From assembly GCA_041392765.1 (NCBI GenBank), contig JAWKLL010000025.1, positions 15,889-79,888 on the forward strand: a DNA stretch of 64,000 bases. The letters are read 5' to 3'. Below, one piece after another: positions 49,153 to 59,965 of the stretch. Under the pieces are notes generated by a model. It was given only the letters and a program-made list of their open reading frames with translations. It was not told where the DNA came from and did not search any database. Source of the stretch: Lewinella sp041392765. Lineage in GTDB: Bacteria; Bacteroidota; Bacteroidia; Chitinophagales; Saprospiraceae. A program made the position numbers and the translations under genes. Every line of letters begins with the position of its first letter. Within the stretch, counting starts at the first letter, position 1.

Positions 49153-52100
49153 ATGTACAACTATCTGCAAAAACCGAAGAAGCCGTGCAGGCTTTTTGAG
49201 AGGGTCACTTATTCTAAAGGCTTGTTTACCAATCCTTTGGGTGTTTTATTTGTTTGCGTTTTAGCAATGCTACACCTCCCTTTTATATCGAAGGCACAGG
49301 GGGGGGATTGTGAACAGGTGCAACTAAATCTGCCTGATGCGCAGATCCCAGTGTACAATCTGAGTGCTGCAAACCCAGAAGTCTATTGCGTGAAATTTCG
49401 TTTTGATAGCGATGTTTCGGGGTTTCCTATTGGTGTTACTATGGATTTGTGGCACGAATACGAAGGTGATCTTAGTATCTTCGTGGAAGCTTGTGGTCAG
49501 GTGCTTAACATCATGCAGCGCCCTGGTGCTACCGATAATTGCGATGCAGGTTGCTCTGGTGATCCTCCAAATTGTGGAAGCCCCATTGAGGTGGGTACAC
49601 AGTTGATCCCTGCTTATCTCAATTTTTATGATAATGGCCCTGATCCAGAAAATGGGATATCAGCAGGAGGCGATTTTGGTCTTACCACGGATGATGCCTG
49701 TATGGTCAGCACGCTTGGCACTAATTCATTTACTGAACTATGGAGTAATTGCCCGGATGGCTTGATAGAAGCAGATATTTGTTTTGCCGATCACGCCTAT
49801 ATCCATCGCGGCTTTGTCTATAACCTCGACTTTATTTTTCCTAACTCATACACCTGTGGGTGTTTAGATCCTGATGCGGTTAATTATGACTCTAATGCTT
49901 CAGTAAACAACGGAACAGAGTGTATCTATGATTGCCCATTATTAGGTATTGCTGTAGGTGAGTCGAGTATTACTGCTTGTGGAGGTGACACCATCCAGCT
50001 ATCAGTTGTGGCACCTTTGGCGGATACGCCTACCTTTGGCTGGTTTGGAACGGGGAATACCACACAGTATTTAAGTAGTATATCAGGTAGTACAGTAGAT
50101 TGTATATTACCTGCCGATTTTTCGGGAAATATTCAGTTTACTGTCACCGCAACGGATCGTTTTGGCTGCCAAGAAGCAGAGACCATTACCGTTAATGTAA
50201 CTGCTGCCCCTGTTTTTTCAATTGAAGGAATAAACCTCATTTGCCAAGGGGATAGTACTTATCTAACCGCGCCCGTTGGTTTTGTGAGCTACCTTTGGAA
50301 CACCCAAGATACTAGCGATACTATTCATGTGGCGGCAGGAGCTTATTCCGTCACAGTTAGTGATGGAGGCGAATGCCCTGGTGTCGCCAATTTTACCGTG
50401 GATGCACAGCCATTGCCTACACCAGTTATTGTAGGGCCAGATACTTTATGTTTCGGCCAGTCCGCATTTTTACAAACAGACACCTCATTTGTGACTTGGC
50501 ATTGGTCCACAGGAGATACGACAGCTCAGATACCCGTAGATACATCAGGAACTTACGCTGTGACGGTGACAGATGAGCTAGGATGTGCTGGCAATACTTC
50601 TTTTCAAACATTTATTAGAGATAGCTTACCCTTAGCCGTAGCAGGCAGCTTGTCTTTTTGTATAGGTGATAGTGTGGTGTTAACAGCTACGGATGGTTTT
50701 GATGTTTATAGTTGGAATACTGGAGACACCACACAGTCCATCACTGTTACTGAGGCACTTTCGTTACAACTCACCGTTACAGATACATTCGGATGTCAGG
50801 CTCAACTTTCAATACAAACCAACCAGTGGCTTTTACCCGAACCACAGATAACGGGGGCAACCTCCATTTGCGAGGGGCAACCCGTTGTGTTGGCTATATC
50901 TGATGATTTTGTAGATTACGAATGGCAAAACGGCAGTAATGCTTCATCAATTATTACCGACACATCCGGTTTATATGCCGTAACTGTTACTGATGCCAAT
51001 GGTTGTTCTGGCGCAGGGCAGTTTTTATTACCAGATGCGCCATTTCCTGTCATTACGTTGCAAGGAACTACTACGGTGTGCCCTGGAGATACGGCTATGA
51101 TTACGGCTCTATCTGATCCTGGTACTTATGTTTGGTCTAATGGAGCAACGGGAAATTTAGCAGCATTCATCCAGCCAGGTGACTATGCACTAAGTGTCAC
51201 TAATCAGGAGGGATGCACCAGTATGGCTTCCGTAAGTATTTTTCATTATGTTCCAGAGGAGGTTGCTGTCATAGGTGATAGCCTTTTGTGTCCAGGAGAA
51301 GGTACAATCCTCAGTGGAACACCGGGGTTTGTCGATTATCAATGGTCGAGTGGTACTATGGGGATGGAATTGTGGGTAACGCTACCGGGCGATTACATTT
51401 TAGCGGCAATAGATAATAATGGTTGTGCCAGTGTAGATACGATTGCTGTTGCATTTTTTGAGATCGACCCCCTGTCTATTTTCAGTACACAAGCGGTATG
51501 TATTGATAGTAATATCGTACTAGGGGCATCGGCTGTATTTGCTGATTATCATTGGAGTAATGGTTCAGAAATAGCTCAAATTCAAGTAGCAAACCCAGGG
51601 CTATATTCCCTTACGGTAACGGATGCCAATGGCTGCGTACAATCGGCTGATATTTCGGTAGTTCAACCGATTCCAACACCTGTTATTTCAGGCGATCTTG
51701 CTTTTTGTGAAGGTGTAACCACACAACTGATGGTGGCTGATACCTTTGCCAACTATCAGTGGTCAAATATGGCAACAGAATCGGCAATACAGGTCGTAAA
51801 TGCTGGCACCTATTCACTCACCGTAACCGATCAGTATGGATGCACCGCTACGGCGAATGTACCTGTGCAAGTTTTTCCTACTCCAACGGCTCAGATCAAT
51901 GGGAATATCATGTTTTGCGAGGGGCAGCAAACAACCTTGACACCTAGCGATGAATATGCTTTCTGGTCATGGAATGTATCTGGATTTGACCAATTACCGC
52001 TCATTGTGTCCTCAGATGGAACCTATTCCCTTACGGTAACGGATGCGAATGGATGTGCTGATTCAACCTCGGTTACGGTAAGTGCCTACCCCTTGCCAGC

Positions 52101-55100
52101 AGTGAATATCGAAGGAGCAGCTACCTTTTGCCCCGGAGATTCGACGCTTTTGATAGCCACGACAGGCTTTGATACTTATACATGGAATGCTGTTGCCGGC
52201 AGTGATAGTCTTTGGGTAACAGTCCCTGGTGTATATGAACTTGAAATAATGGACGCTAACCTGTGTACGGCTACTACCCAAGTTGTGGCTTCCATGTATC
52301 CAACTACTACTCCCAATATATCGGGTGAATTACAATTTTGTGAAGGAAGTTCCACAGTATTAACGGCATCGGATGGTTTCTTGTCGTATGATTGGTCAAC
52401 AGGTGCAACTACCTCCACAGTTTCGGTGCAGATGCCTGGTAATATAATGCTTATGGTCACCGATACAAATGGTTGTCAGACCCAAGCTACGGCTACTACT
52501 GCTTTATTTCCCATCACTCCTCCCATTCTTCAGGCACCAGAAGGTGTATGTGAAGGGACACCTGCGTTGCTGGAGGTCATCGGTGGTTACGATTCTTACG
52601 CGTGGTCAACTTCGGAAACAGTTGCTGCTATCAGCGTAGATATAGGAGGTGTATATGTTGTAACAGTGACAGATAATAACCAGTGCACTTACATAGATAG
52701 CATATCATTGGATGTGTTCACGACACCAACGCCAATTATTGAAGGAGATGCAGTTTTTTGCAATAATACGGGCACACTCCTCACGGTTGGGGGAGGGGAT
52801 TTTCAGAGCTATGTATGGTCTGAAAATTCCCAAACAGCAAGTGTAGTAATTCAATCGGCTGGATTATACCATGTAACAGTAACCGATGGGAATCAATGTG
52901 TAGGGGTAGCATCGATAATTGTACAAGAAAACGAAGTCTTGATGCCTAGCATAGAAGGTCAACAAATGATTTGCCCTGGCGATTCTACACTTTTGACCGC
53001 CGCTGCTGGATTCACAGATTATACGTGGTCGGACGGAAGCACATCTAATAGTATATGGGTAAGCTCGCCAGGCACATATTTCCTTGAGGTTGGGAATAAC
53101 TCAGGTTGTACGGGCCTTGCCAGCATTGATATTGCTGTTTATTCCATTCAACCCTTGACGGTTATCGGAACAGACACACTTTGCGCTGGAGAGACTACTT
53201 ATCTGCAAGCTGGAATGGGATTCTCGCAATATACTTGGAACACGGGCGAAACATCTGATACACTACTCGTAATGGCTGGTCAATCATATAGTGTCACAGC
53301 GACCGATGTAAATGGATGCCTTGCTACAGTAGCTGGAAATGTTGTTGAGCAACCATTGCCTGATGTGCAATTAACGGGAGGAAATCTCTTGTGCGAAGGC
53401 GATGAACTCGAAATTGCCACGAACATGGAATGGCCCTTTTACCTATGGCACAATGGCGCAACATCGGCCAGCATTGTCATTGACGAACCAGGTGAGGTAT
53501 CTGTAACCGTAACAGATAGCTGGGGGTGTACGAACCATATTGTAAGTACGATCGAACAAGCAACGCCGCCTATTGCAGCCATAGCACCACCTGATACGTT
53601 GAATTGTTTTGTTGAAAGCATCACCTTGCAGGGGGCTTCTGATGCAACCCAAGCTTTCTTTTACTGGCAAGGCCCTGACATCGATAATAATACGAATGAT
53701 CCTTCACCTGTCGTATCCATTGGAGGCGGGTATTCATTAGTTGTTCTGGATGAACAAACCGGTTGTGTAAGCGATACGGTGAGCGTACTGGTACAGGATG
53801 ACACCTATTTGCCACAAGTTTTACTGACCGTATCAGATACGTTGGATTGTTTGACACCTAGCGTTGCCATTTCCAGTGTTGGATCTGATGTTGGCGAAGC
53901 ATTATATTATGAATGGTTGGATGCTTTTCAGCAAGTACTTCCTTATAGTGGACAGACGACTATTACCGTTTATGAACCTCAGCAATATACACTTCTTATC
54001 ACGGATACGATTACAGGGTGCAGCAATTTAGCAAGTATCGATGTCTCGGATGCAACGGCTTATCCACAGGTTGACGCAGGTGAAGATCAGCAAATTGATT
54101 GCTTGCAAGAGACTGTTTGGTTGCAAGGGCAGGCCGCATCCACGGGGGTAGGGGAGTTGTTGACGCAATGGCAATCGGCGACGGGTACACCATTGGCTGC
54201 TGAAGGCATAACTACCTTGGCAGTAAACTCATCTGGATGGTACTACTTTTTGGTAACCAATAGCGAAAATGGATGCGCTTCTATGGATTCTGTTTGGGTT
54301 TCAGAAGACGCCCTTCATCCTAATGTTGTTTTAGAAAACACCCATGTTTTGCCTTGCGATGGCAACTCAATTGCGTTATTATCCGCAGGAACGGATACAG
54401 GTAGTCAGTTTATCTATCAATGGTTTTACGAAGGTGAGGAGATTCCATCGTCTAATATGCTATCGTTTGCTACTGCATCGTCGGGACTATATACGTTGTT
54501 CGTAACCAATGAAAACAATGGTTGCACGGCTTTGGCAACGACACAGGTGATTCCCGATAGTTCTGGTCCTTCTTCGTTTACCTATGTACTTGATCCTCCT
54601 ACCTGTAAGGGAGATATGGATGGATGGATTACTATTGCAAGTGTGGAGGGGGACAACCTCCGTTTACCTACAGTCTGAATGGAGGAGGTTTTACAACTTC
54701 GGGTGCATTTTCTGCATTAGGAGCCGGTATTTTATTGTTGCAAGTTGAGGACGCAGATGGTTGTTTGTTGGAAGAGGAGGTCGTATTGCCCGATGGCAAT
54801 GAGGTAGTAGTTGATTTGGGAGAAGATCAGCGAATTCGCTTAGGAGAAACTGCCGATATTTACCCTTGGGTGAGTATTGATAGTATCCAGATAGCTCGCT
54901 TAGATTGGCAAACTGTGGCTACATTGCCTTGTTCCACATGTTTAGTACAACGGGATTTAGCGTTGACTGCCTCTACGCAATTTTTCCTCACGGTCACAGA
55001 TGAAAACGGCTGCGAAGCGGCGGATAATGTCACGATTTTTGTAGAAAAATACAGAGGGGTGTACGTTCCCAATGTGTTTTCACCTAATGGGGATGGTATC

Positions 55101-55349
55101 AATGATATCTTTTATATTTTCTCAGATAATCAGAGTGTGGCTCAAATAAATACCCTTCAGATATTTGACCGTTGGGGAGAACATATTTTCCAAAGAGATG
55201 CCATTCAGCCCAATGACCCTACGGTAGGTTGGGATGGAAAGTGGAGAGAAACGACACTTAACCCCGCTGTATTCGTGTGGGTTGCAGAAATTTTATTTAA
55301 AGATGGGGATGTGATTTTACTCAAAGGGGATGTTAGCCTAGTGAAATGA
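49153..55349 (+). CDS. Giant Ig-like repeat protein with type B T9SS (gliding-motility) domain (one frameshift)
   Basis: About 2,065 residues. The preferred start is the ATG at 49153 behind AGAGGAAAGC; the signal peptide ends at LHLPFISKAQ. The first mature domain (DCEQVQLNLPDAQIPVYNL, HRGFVYNLDF) is P-domain-like. A Cys-rich CGCLDPDAVNYDSNAS motif follows. About 16 diverged Ig-like units of roughly 74 residues come next, each with a CEGDxTxLxA and xYxWSxGxxT core and ending VTVTDxNGC. Four longer modules (DTLNCFVESITLQG; DAGEDQQIDCLQETVWL) lead to the C-terminal NVFSPNGDGINDIFYIFS, FDRWGEHIF and WDGKW, the gliding-motility/type B signature. The frame changes once near 54645 in a run of G. 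It should be exported by the type IX system. Confidence 0.88.
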
Positions 55350-55359
55350 AAAAGGATAT

Positions 55360-56586
55360 TTACTCATCCATTTTCAATTTGACGATACCATCTTTTGTCA
55401 GGGCACTAATGACGGGGCGGCGAGTGAGTAGGGCGGGCAAGTCCAATAACTGTCCATCTTCCGTAAGTAAGCTAAATCCTCTTTGAAGGGTTGCATCGAG
55501 GCTTAGTAACCGCAGTTGCTCTTCTAATACTTGCAGTTGCCTATCGGCTGCATGTAGGTGCATCTGATTCCATTGTGGTATTGCACTTTGGTGTTGTTCC
55601 AACTGCCAGTATTGTTTTTGCATCCATTGCTGGGTGATTAACGAAATCTGGTTCTGCCATTTGTCCAATTGAAGGCTGGCTGTTTGGAAGTATTGTTGGC
55701 TAATTTGTGAAAGATACGCCTGCAAGTTAACGAATTGCTGTTCGGTGTCAGCCATGCGATCCACGAGATAGGCGGCAACAGCGGTAGGTGTTTTGAAGGA
55801 GGTATGTGATACCATATCGATTAATGAACGATCGGTTTCATGCCCAATTCCTGTAAAAACAGGTAGCGAGCATTGAGCTACCGCTTCGCAAAGCGAAAAG
55901 TCGTCGAAATCGGAGAGATCCGTTTTGGCTCCTCCACCCCGAATGATGATGACAGCATCGTAGTCTGATTGCCTGCGTTCTATGGTGCGTAATTGACGAC
56001 GTATTTCGGGGCTGGCTTGAGCGCCCTGCATGGCTGCTTGGAAAATGTCGGTGCGAAAGGTATATCCTAAAGCGTTTTCTTGCAGATAAGAAAGAAAATC
56101 CTGTAATCCTGCAGCTACGGGGGAACTAATGATGGCTAAACGCTGCACGACAAAGGGTAGGGGGATTTGGTTGTTTTTGTTGATGAATCCATTGTCTTGT
56201 AAGGCAGCAAGTGTGCGCTGGCGTTGTAGTGCTAACTGCCCTAGTGTAAAAGCGGGATCGATATCTTGAATGATAAATTTGAGACCATAACGTTCGTGGT
56301 ATTCGGTTTTTACCAATAATTTGAGCATGCGCCCTGGTTGCAAAAAATCGGCTAACAGGCATTTATGTGTGCGTTGCCACATTAATGACTGTTGCTGCCA
56401 AAAGACAGCTTGCCCAGTGGCAATAACCTCATCGGTGTTTTCTCCTTTTTCTATCAATTGTAAATAGGCATGCCCCCTGCGTATGTCTGCTTCCACCAAC
56501 TCTGCTTGTATCCATACTGCATCTGGTAAGTTGAGCGCGACAAACCTTCTAATGAATTGGTTGATTTGATACAAGGTATAGTGCAT
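55360..56586 (-). CDS. xseA: Exodeoxyribonuclease VII large subunit
   Basis: Cytosolic nuclease subunit degrading single-stranded DNA. Residues 1-95 are the OB-fold (YTLYQINQFIRRFVALNLPDAVWIQAEL). The catalytic domain contains VQRLAIISSPVAAGLQDFLSYL, AVIIIRGGGAKTDLSDFDDF, and the Walker-like PVFTGIGHETDRSLIDMVSHTSFKTPTAVAAYL. A Gln-rich helical region follows, then FSLLTEDGQLLD at the end. The preferred start is the ATG at 56586; an upstream TTG at 56595 would overlap the previous stop. xseB is not seen downstream, where a convergent gene ends 11 bp away; it must lie elsewhere. Confidence 0.92.
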   Translation of the reverse strand: MHYTLYQINQFIRRFVALNLPDAVWIQAELVEADIRRGHAYLQLIEKGENTDEVIATGQAVFWQQQSLMWQRTHKCLLADFLQPGRMLKLLVKTEYHERYGLKFIIQDIDPAFTLGQLALQRQRTLAALQDNGFINKNNQIPLPFVVQRLAIISSPVAAGLQDFLSYLQENALGYTFRTDIFQAAMQGAQASPEIRRQLRTIERRQSDYDAVIIIRGGGAKTDLSDFDDFSLCEAVAQCSLPVFTGIGHETDRSLIDMVSHTSFKTPTAVAAYLVDRMADTEQQFVNLQAYLSQISQQYFQTASLQLDKWQNQISLITQQWMQKQYWQLEQHQSAIPQWNQMHLHAADRQLQVLEEQLRLLSLDATLQRGFSLLTEDGQLLDLPALLTRRPVISALTKDGIVKLKMDE

Positions 56587-56591
56587 GGGAA

Positions 56592-58793
56592 TCAAAATCT
56601 GTAACCAGCGAAAAAGGAGTAATTGAATCTTTGGTAAGCGGTGTTGTACTCAATCGTTAGCCGTAAAGGCCCCAATGGCGTGATACGGCCTAATTCCATA
56701 CCTATTCCATCAAAAAAACCTTCCTCCAATACTTCCCTGTTTACCACTTGTGCGTAGTAACCGGGGTTGTAGCCAACACCTATGTAATTGGCACTGCCAA
56801 TTTGTCGTCTTAATTGTAATCGCAAAAAAGCAAAAGTACTCACGTTTAATTCTGAAAGACGATAACCATACACTTCAAAGAATCGCCTACTTTCTGGTAC
56901 TTCCCGACCCAGATAGAATCGCTGGAGAAGGTGGTCATCCCGATAGTCGTTATGCCCTAGTCCTACATACGTGTCAATCCACCAGTTGGAGGCTACGGAA
57001 AAGGCTTTGTGCATTTTTCCACCAACCGTAATGACACCACTGGTTTGAAGGGGCGACTTGCCTACTTCCTCTATTTTTCCACCAAGGTTATACTCTATCC
57101 AAGCCTCGGAAAACGAGCCGTCTTTTGGGAAATAAGTACGATCGTATGTGTCGCGAATCAAATGAACAAACCCTAACCATCGCTGTGCCCTTGCGTCCAC
57201 CTCGCTGAGGCTGAAAAACCTCGGGTTTTCGGAAAAGTGCTCACCTCCGAATCCTGTCCGAAAATACCATTGCCTGCTAAGACTCACTTGCAAGGCCGCA
57301 CCTGCGCTGTACTGGTGAAAGCTGAATTCGTCCAATAGTTCTCCATCCGAAAACCGCAAGCCTGGTATAAACTGTCCGTTGGCAAAGAGGCGAATTCCTA
57401 AGCCCGGCGTAGAGCGGGTCGTAATGGAGTAATCAATCCAAAATCCCGGATATTCGGAAACACGTATGTCGGTACTCAAAAGACTGCCATAACCTAGCTG
57501 ATTCCGCACAGACAGATTTAACAACAAGGCCGCATTAAAATCAATATCATAACTGACACTCCCCCTCAAGTAAACGGATGGGTTGCTAGCAGCCTCTAAA
57601 GTGAGGGTATATCCGTCAGTATCGAGCAGGGGTGTTAGTTCATAGTCCACCAAGCTAAAAAAACCAGATGCATACAATCGGTTGATCTGAACGTCTATCT
57701 CATCAAGCGTATAAGTATTGGGGTGTTTAAATTGGCTTAATTGCCGAAGCGTGCGTTGGGTGGTACTTTCTGATGCCTTAAATTTAATTTCATTAATGAG
57801 AAAACTATCGCGGCGCAAGCGGGGCCGCGGCCGTGCAGGGGTAGGATGCCAGCCCATTTCTTCCAATTGCAACTGCAACTGAGGAAGTGCTTCCTGCGCT
57901 GCTTTTTCCCCCTGTTGTATGATAGCTGCCGTAGCATCGTAGCTCAGTGTAGTAAATGCAGAAAGGTCAGGGTCGATGATGAAATCAGCCAAAGATCGTT
58001 GCACTTTAGTGGAGGAAGACATACCATAGCTGCTCGTCTGCTCCAGTACTTTCAAAACGCTAGTCAGTTGGTCGCGAGGATAGAGCGGATCGCCCACATC
58101 TACGCCGAGCGTGAAATCAGCTCCCATGGCAATGACATCTTGCACGGGCAGGTTTCTCGCCAATAATCCGTCCACTAAAAGCCGCCCATCGTATTCCACG
58201 GGTTCAAAAGCGGAAGGGATGGACATACTGGCTCGGATAGCCTTTCGCAGCGGAGGTTTGTCAAAAATATATGCTGCACCTGTTTCCAAATCAGTAGCTA
58301 CGCACTTAAAAGGGATGTAATATTCACTAAAAGAATGAATGCCGTGGACACTAGCCGTGCTGCGAGTCAATAAGGTAAGGATTTTCTTTCCTCCTAGTAA
58401 ACCTTTAGGAATACGGAGATGCCCGTCTTCCCAAGCAAAAGACAATTGGTAGCGATCCGACTTGGCGCGTTGTTCTATTGGCTGAAGGTTGCGCGGCCAA
58501 GCATCACTGAAATAACTGTTCCAGTCTAGCCCCAAAGCCAGCTTTTCTATTTCGTTTGGTGTGTAACCAATGGCGTATAACCCTCCTACAATACTACCCA
58601 TACTGGTGCCGGTAACATAGTCGGGCACGATTCCATTGGCTTCCAGCACTTTTAGTACGCCAATATGCGCCAACCCTTTTGCACCGCCACCTGATAAAGC
58701 AAAACCGATACGCGGAGGTGCCGCCTGAGCGACTACATCAGAAGAAGACAACACTAAGGTTATGGCAACGAGTACACAGTAAAGAGCTTTCAT
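56592..58793 (-). CDS. Patatin-like phospholipase fused to a BamA-type barrel
   Basis: A 733-residue outer-membrane protein. The signal peptide (ALYCVLVAITLVLSS..AQA) precedes a patatin domain: oxyanion motif SGGGAKGLAHIG, nucleophile GTSMG and the catalytic Asp in VDGLLARNL. From about residue 335 a POTRA-like segment (INEIKFKASESTTQRTLRQL) leads into a surface-antigen-type barrel ending NYSFFAGYRF. This is the PlpD-like type V arrangement, in which a barrel can display or release the lipase. The start overlaps the stop of the upstream gene (ATGA) and its own stop is within reach of xseA, so the three form one operon. The frame is intact. Confidence 0.9.
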   Translation of the reverse strand: MKALYCVLVAITLVLSSSDVVAQAAPPRIGFALSGGGAKGLAHIGVLKVLEANGIVPDYVTGTSMGSIVGGLYAIGYTPNEIEKLALGLDWNSYFSDAWPRNLQPIEQRAKSDRYQLSFAWEDGHLRIPKGLLGGKKILTLLTRSTASVHGIHSFSEYYIPFKCVATDLETGAAYIFDKPPLRKAIRASMSIPSAFEPVEYDGRLLVDGLLARNLPVQDVIAMGADFTLGVDVGDPLYPRDQLTSVLKVLEQTSSYGMSSSTKVQRSLADFIIDPDLSAFTTLSYDATAAIIQQGEKAAQEALPQLQLQLEEMGWHPTPARPRPRLRRDSFLINEIKFKASESTTQRTLRQLSQFKHPNTYTLDEIDVQINRLYASGFFSLVDYELTPLLDTDGYTLTLEAASNPSVYLRGSVSYDIDFNAALLLNLSVRNQLGYGSLLSTDIRVSEYPGFWIDYSITTRSTPGLGIRLFANGQFIPGLRFSDGELLDEFSFHQYSAGAALQVSLSRQWYFRTGFGGEHFSENPRFFSLSEVDARAQRWLGFVHLIRDTYDRTYFPKDGSFSEAWIEYNLGGKIEEVGKSPLQTSGVITVGGKMHKAFSVASNWWIDTYVGLGHNDYRDDHLLQRFYLGREVPESRRFFEVYGYRLSELNVSTFAFLRLQLRRQIGSANYIGVGYNPGYYAQVVNREVLEEGFFDGIGMELGRITPLGPLRLTIEYNTAYQRFNYSFFAGYRF

Positions 58794-59479
58794 TGGAATG
58801 CTGTTAGTTCACAATAGCCAAAGTATTTGCCGCTGCGGTCAAAAACCTCTCGACGGATGATGCCAACTTCTTGGGAAAACCAATCGCGCAGCCTGAATTT
58901 CTTCCGAATAGTTTGGGTAATCCATAATTCATAAGCCATTGCCATACATGCGTACCCGCCAGCGGGTGTTTGCAAGGTTTCTTGCGCTATCAGTTGTATG
59001 CCACCTATGGCTAAGTCTAGGTCGATTATTTTGCTGTTTTGGCTATAACCTTCAATATGAGCAAAAGCTTGCGGAATACTGTCTCCCGGCATTTTATCAA
59101 TGGGGAGTAGCCAACCACTTTCTTCACTTCTCAACTTCAATCCAGCAAAAGGTACTAGCATTTCAGGTGTAAATTTCGCTGCCAAGTGCTGATACCATCG
59201 GTTGTTGATACAAGTGTGGCTGTATTGCCCCTTATAGACGGTATCTTGGTAGGCATCTATTATTTTTAGCTCAATTTGCACCTCCGTTTGGGTGGTTTGG
59301 GCCACAGTGTGAATGCCTTGATAGGTGGGCCTCCCATTGGCATCATACCACTGATAATGCCATACTCGGCCTTTCGCCAAGAAAGAAGGAAGAGGGCAAT
59401 CCTCCTGTGTGGCAGCAGGTAGCCGAAACAGCAGCAACAGACCTGTAAGAACAAAGATATAACCGCAAATTTTTCCCAT
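58790..59479 (-). CDS. DUF3108/TapB-like secreted protein
   Basis: An exported protein of about 229 residues starting at MGKICGYIFVLTGLLLLFRLPAATQ, which is a signal peptide; the open frame extends 19 codons further upstream to 59536. The mature part, CPLPSFLAKGRVWHYQWYDANGRPTYQGIHTV, resembles the DUF3108/TapB family. The middle is LRSEESGWLLPIDKMPGDSIPQAF and the end is SQEVGIIRREVFDRSGKYFGYCEL. It overlaps the patatin gene start by ATGA. Its position suggests a periplasmic partner of the patatin-barrel protein (inference). Confidence 0.7.
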   Translation of the reverse strand: MGKICGYIFVLTGLLLLFRLPAATQEDCPLPSFLAKGRVWHYQWYDANGRPTYQGIHTVAQTTQTEVQIELKIIDAYQDTVYKGQYSHTCINNRWYQHLAAKFTPEMLVPFAGLKLRSEESGWLLPIDKMPGDSIPQAFAHIEGYSQNSKIIDLDLAIGGIQLIAQETLQTPAGGYACMAMAYELWITQTIRKKFRLRDWFSQEVGIIRREVFDRSGKYFGYCELTAFQ

Positions 59480-59550
59480 TTTGCCGAGGTTAATGTAGGT
59501 GGCAAAACTACGTTCACACAAAAGTAGGAAAATCATCCTTGTGAACTTAG

Positions 59551-59720
59551 CGTATGTCTAAAATTTCCTTAATCGGCTGCAAGCAGCAAATCTAGTCCTG
59601 TTCTTCGTTGGTTCCGATAGATATCGGAACGCCGATGCTTCCGGCATCGACTGCGCTTTCCGCCTTGAACAGAACAAAATTTACAAGCTTTCGCTCAATT
59701 AGGAAAATTTAGACATACTC
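59551..59720. repeat. GACATACTC-terminal structured repeat, copy 1 (minus orientation)
   Basis: The termini are CGTATGTCTAAAATTTCC and GGAAAATTTAGACATACTC, an inverted repeat of about 20 bp. Inside are two more palindromes (GTTCCGATA/TATCGGAAC and CGATGC/GGCATCG). The reverse complement aligns with 61989-62091 across ATTGARCGAAAGC and GAAAxCGCAGxCGAT. Confidence 0.65.
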
Positions 59721-59763
59721 TTAAAAATAAGTAGGGCAAATTGTACAATTTGGATAATCCGTT

Positions 59764-59771
59764 TACCTTTG
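59764..59771 (+). promoter_or_regulatory. -7 box TACCTTTG of the tRNA-Arg gene
   Basis: An exact TAnnTTTG match about 55 bp before the tRNA, with TTG at 59741-59743 twenty bases upstream. Confidence 0.6.
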
Positions 59772-59826
59772 CAACCGCTACGGCGAAGTGGAACTTTTGT
59801 CGTAAGCTGTTTGTTGGTTTTGAACT

Positions 59827-59898
59827 GGTCTCGTAGTACAACGGATAGTATATAGGTTTCCGGAGCCTAAGATGGTGGTTCGATTCCACCCGGGACCA
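59827..59898 (+). tRNA. tRNA-Arg (anticodon CCG)
   Basis: A 72-nt cloverleaf. The acceptor arm GGTCTCG pairs with CGGGACC. The D arm is GTAC/GTAT. The anticodon stem is TAGGT/GCCTA with loop TTCCGGA and anticodon CCG. The T arm is GGTGG-TTCGATT-CCACC, and A is the discriminator. CCA is not encoded. The anticodon reads CGG. It stands alone between the DUF3108 operon (-) and lpdA (-), with its own promoter and a perfect terminator. Confidence 0.95.
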
Positions 59899-59902
59899 CA
59901 AA

Positions 59903-59934
59903 AAAGCCCGCTTTTCAAGTGAAAAGCGGGCTTT
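59903..59934. terminator. Bidirectional terminator shared by tRNA-Arg and lpdA
   Basis: AAAGCCCGCTTTTC pairs perfectly with GAAAAGCGGGCTTT around AAGT. It lies 5 bp after the tRNA on the plus strand and 32 bp after the lpdA stop on the minus strand. Confidence 0.92.
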
Positions 59935-59965
59935 GTTATTTGGGGTATTTGATAATACTTCTATA

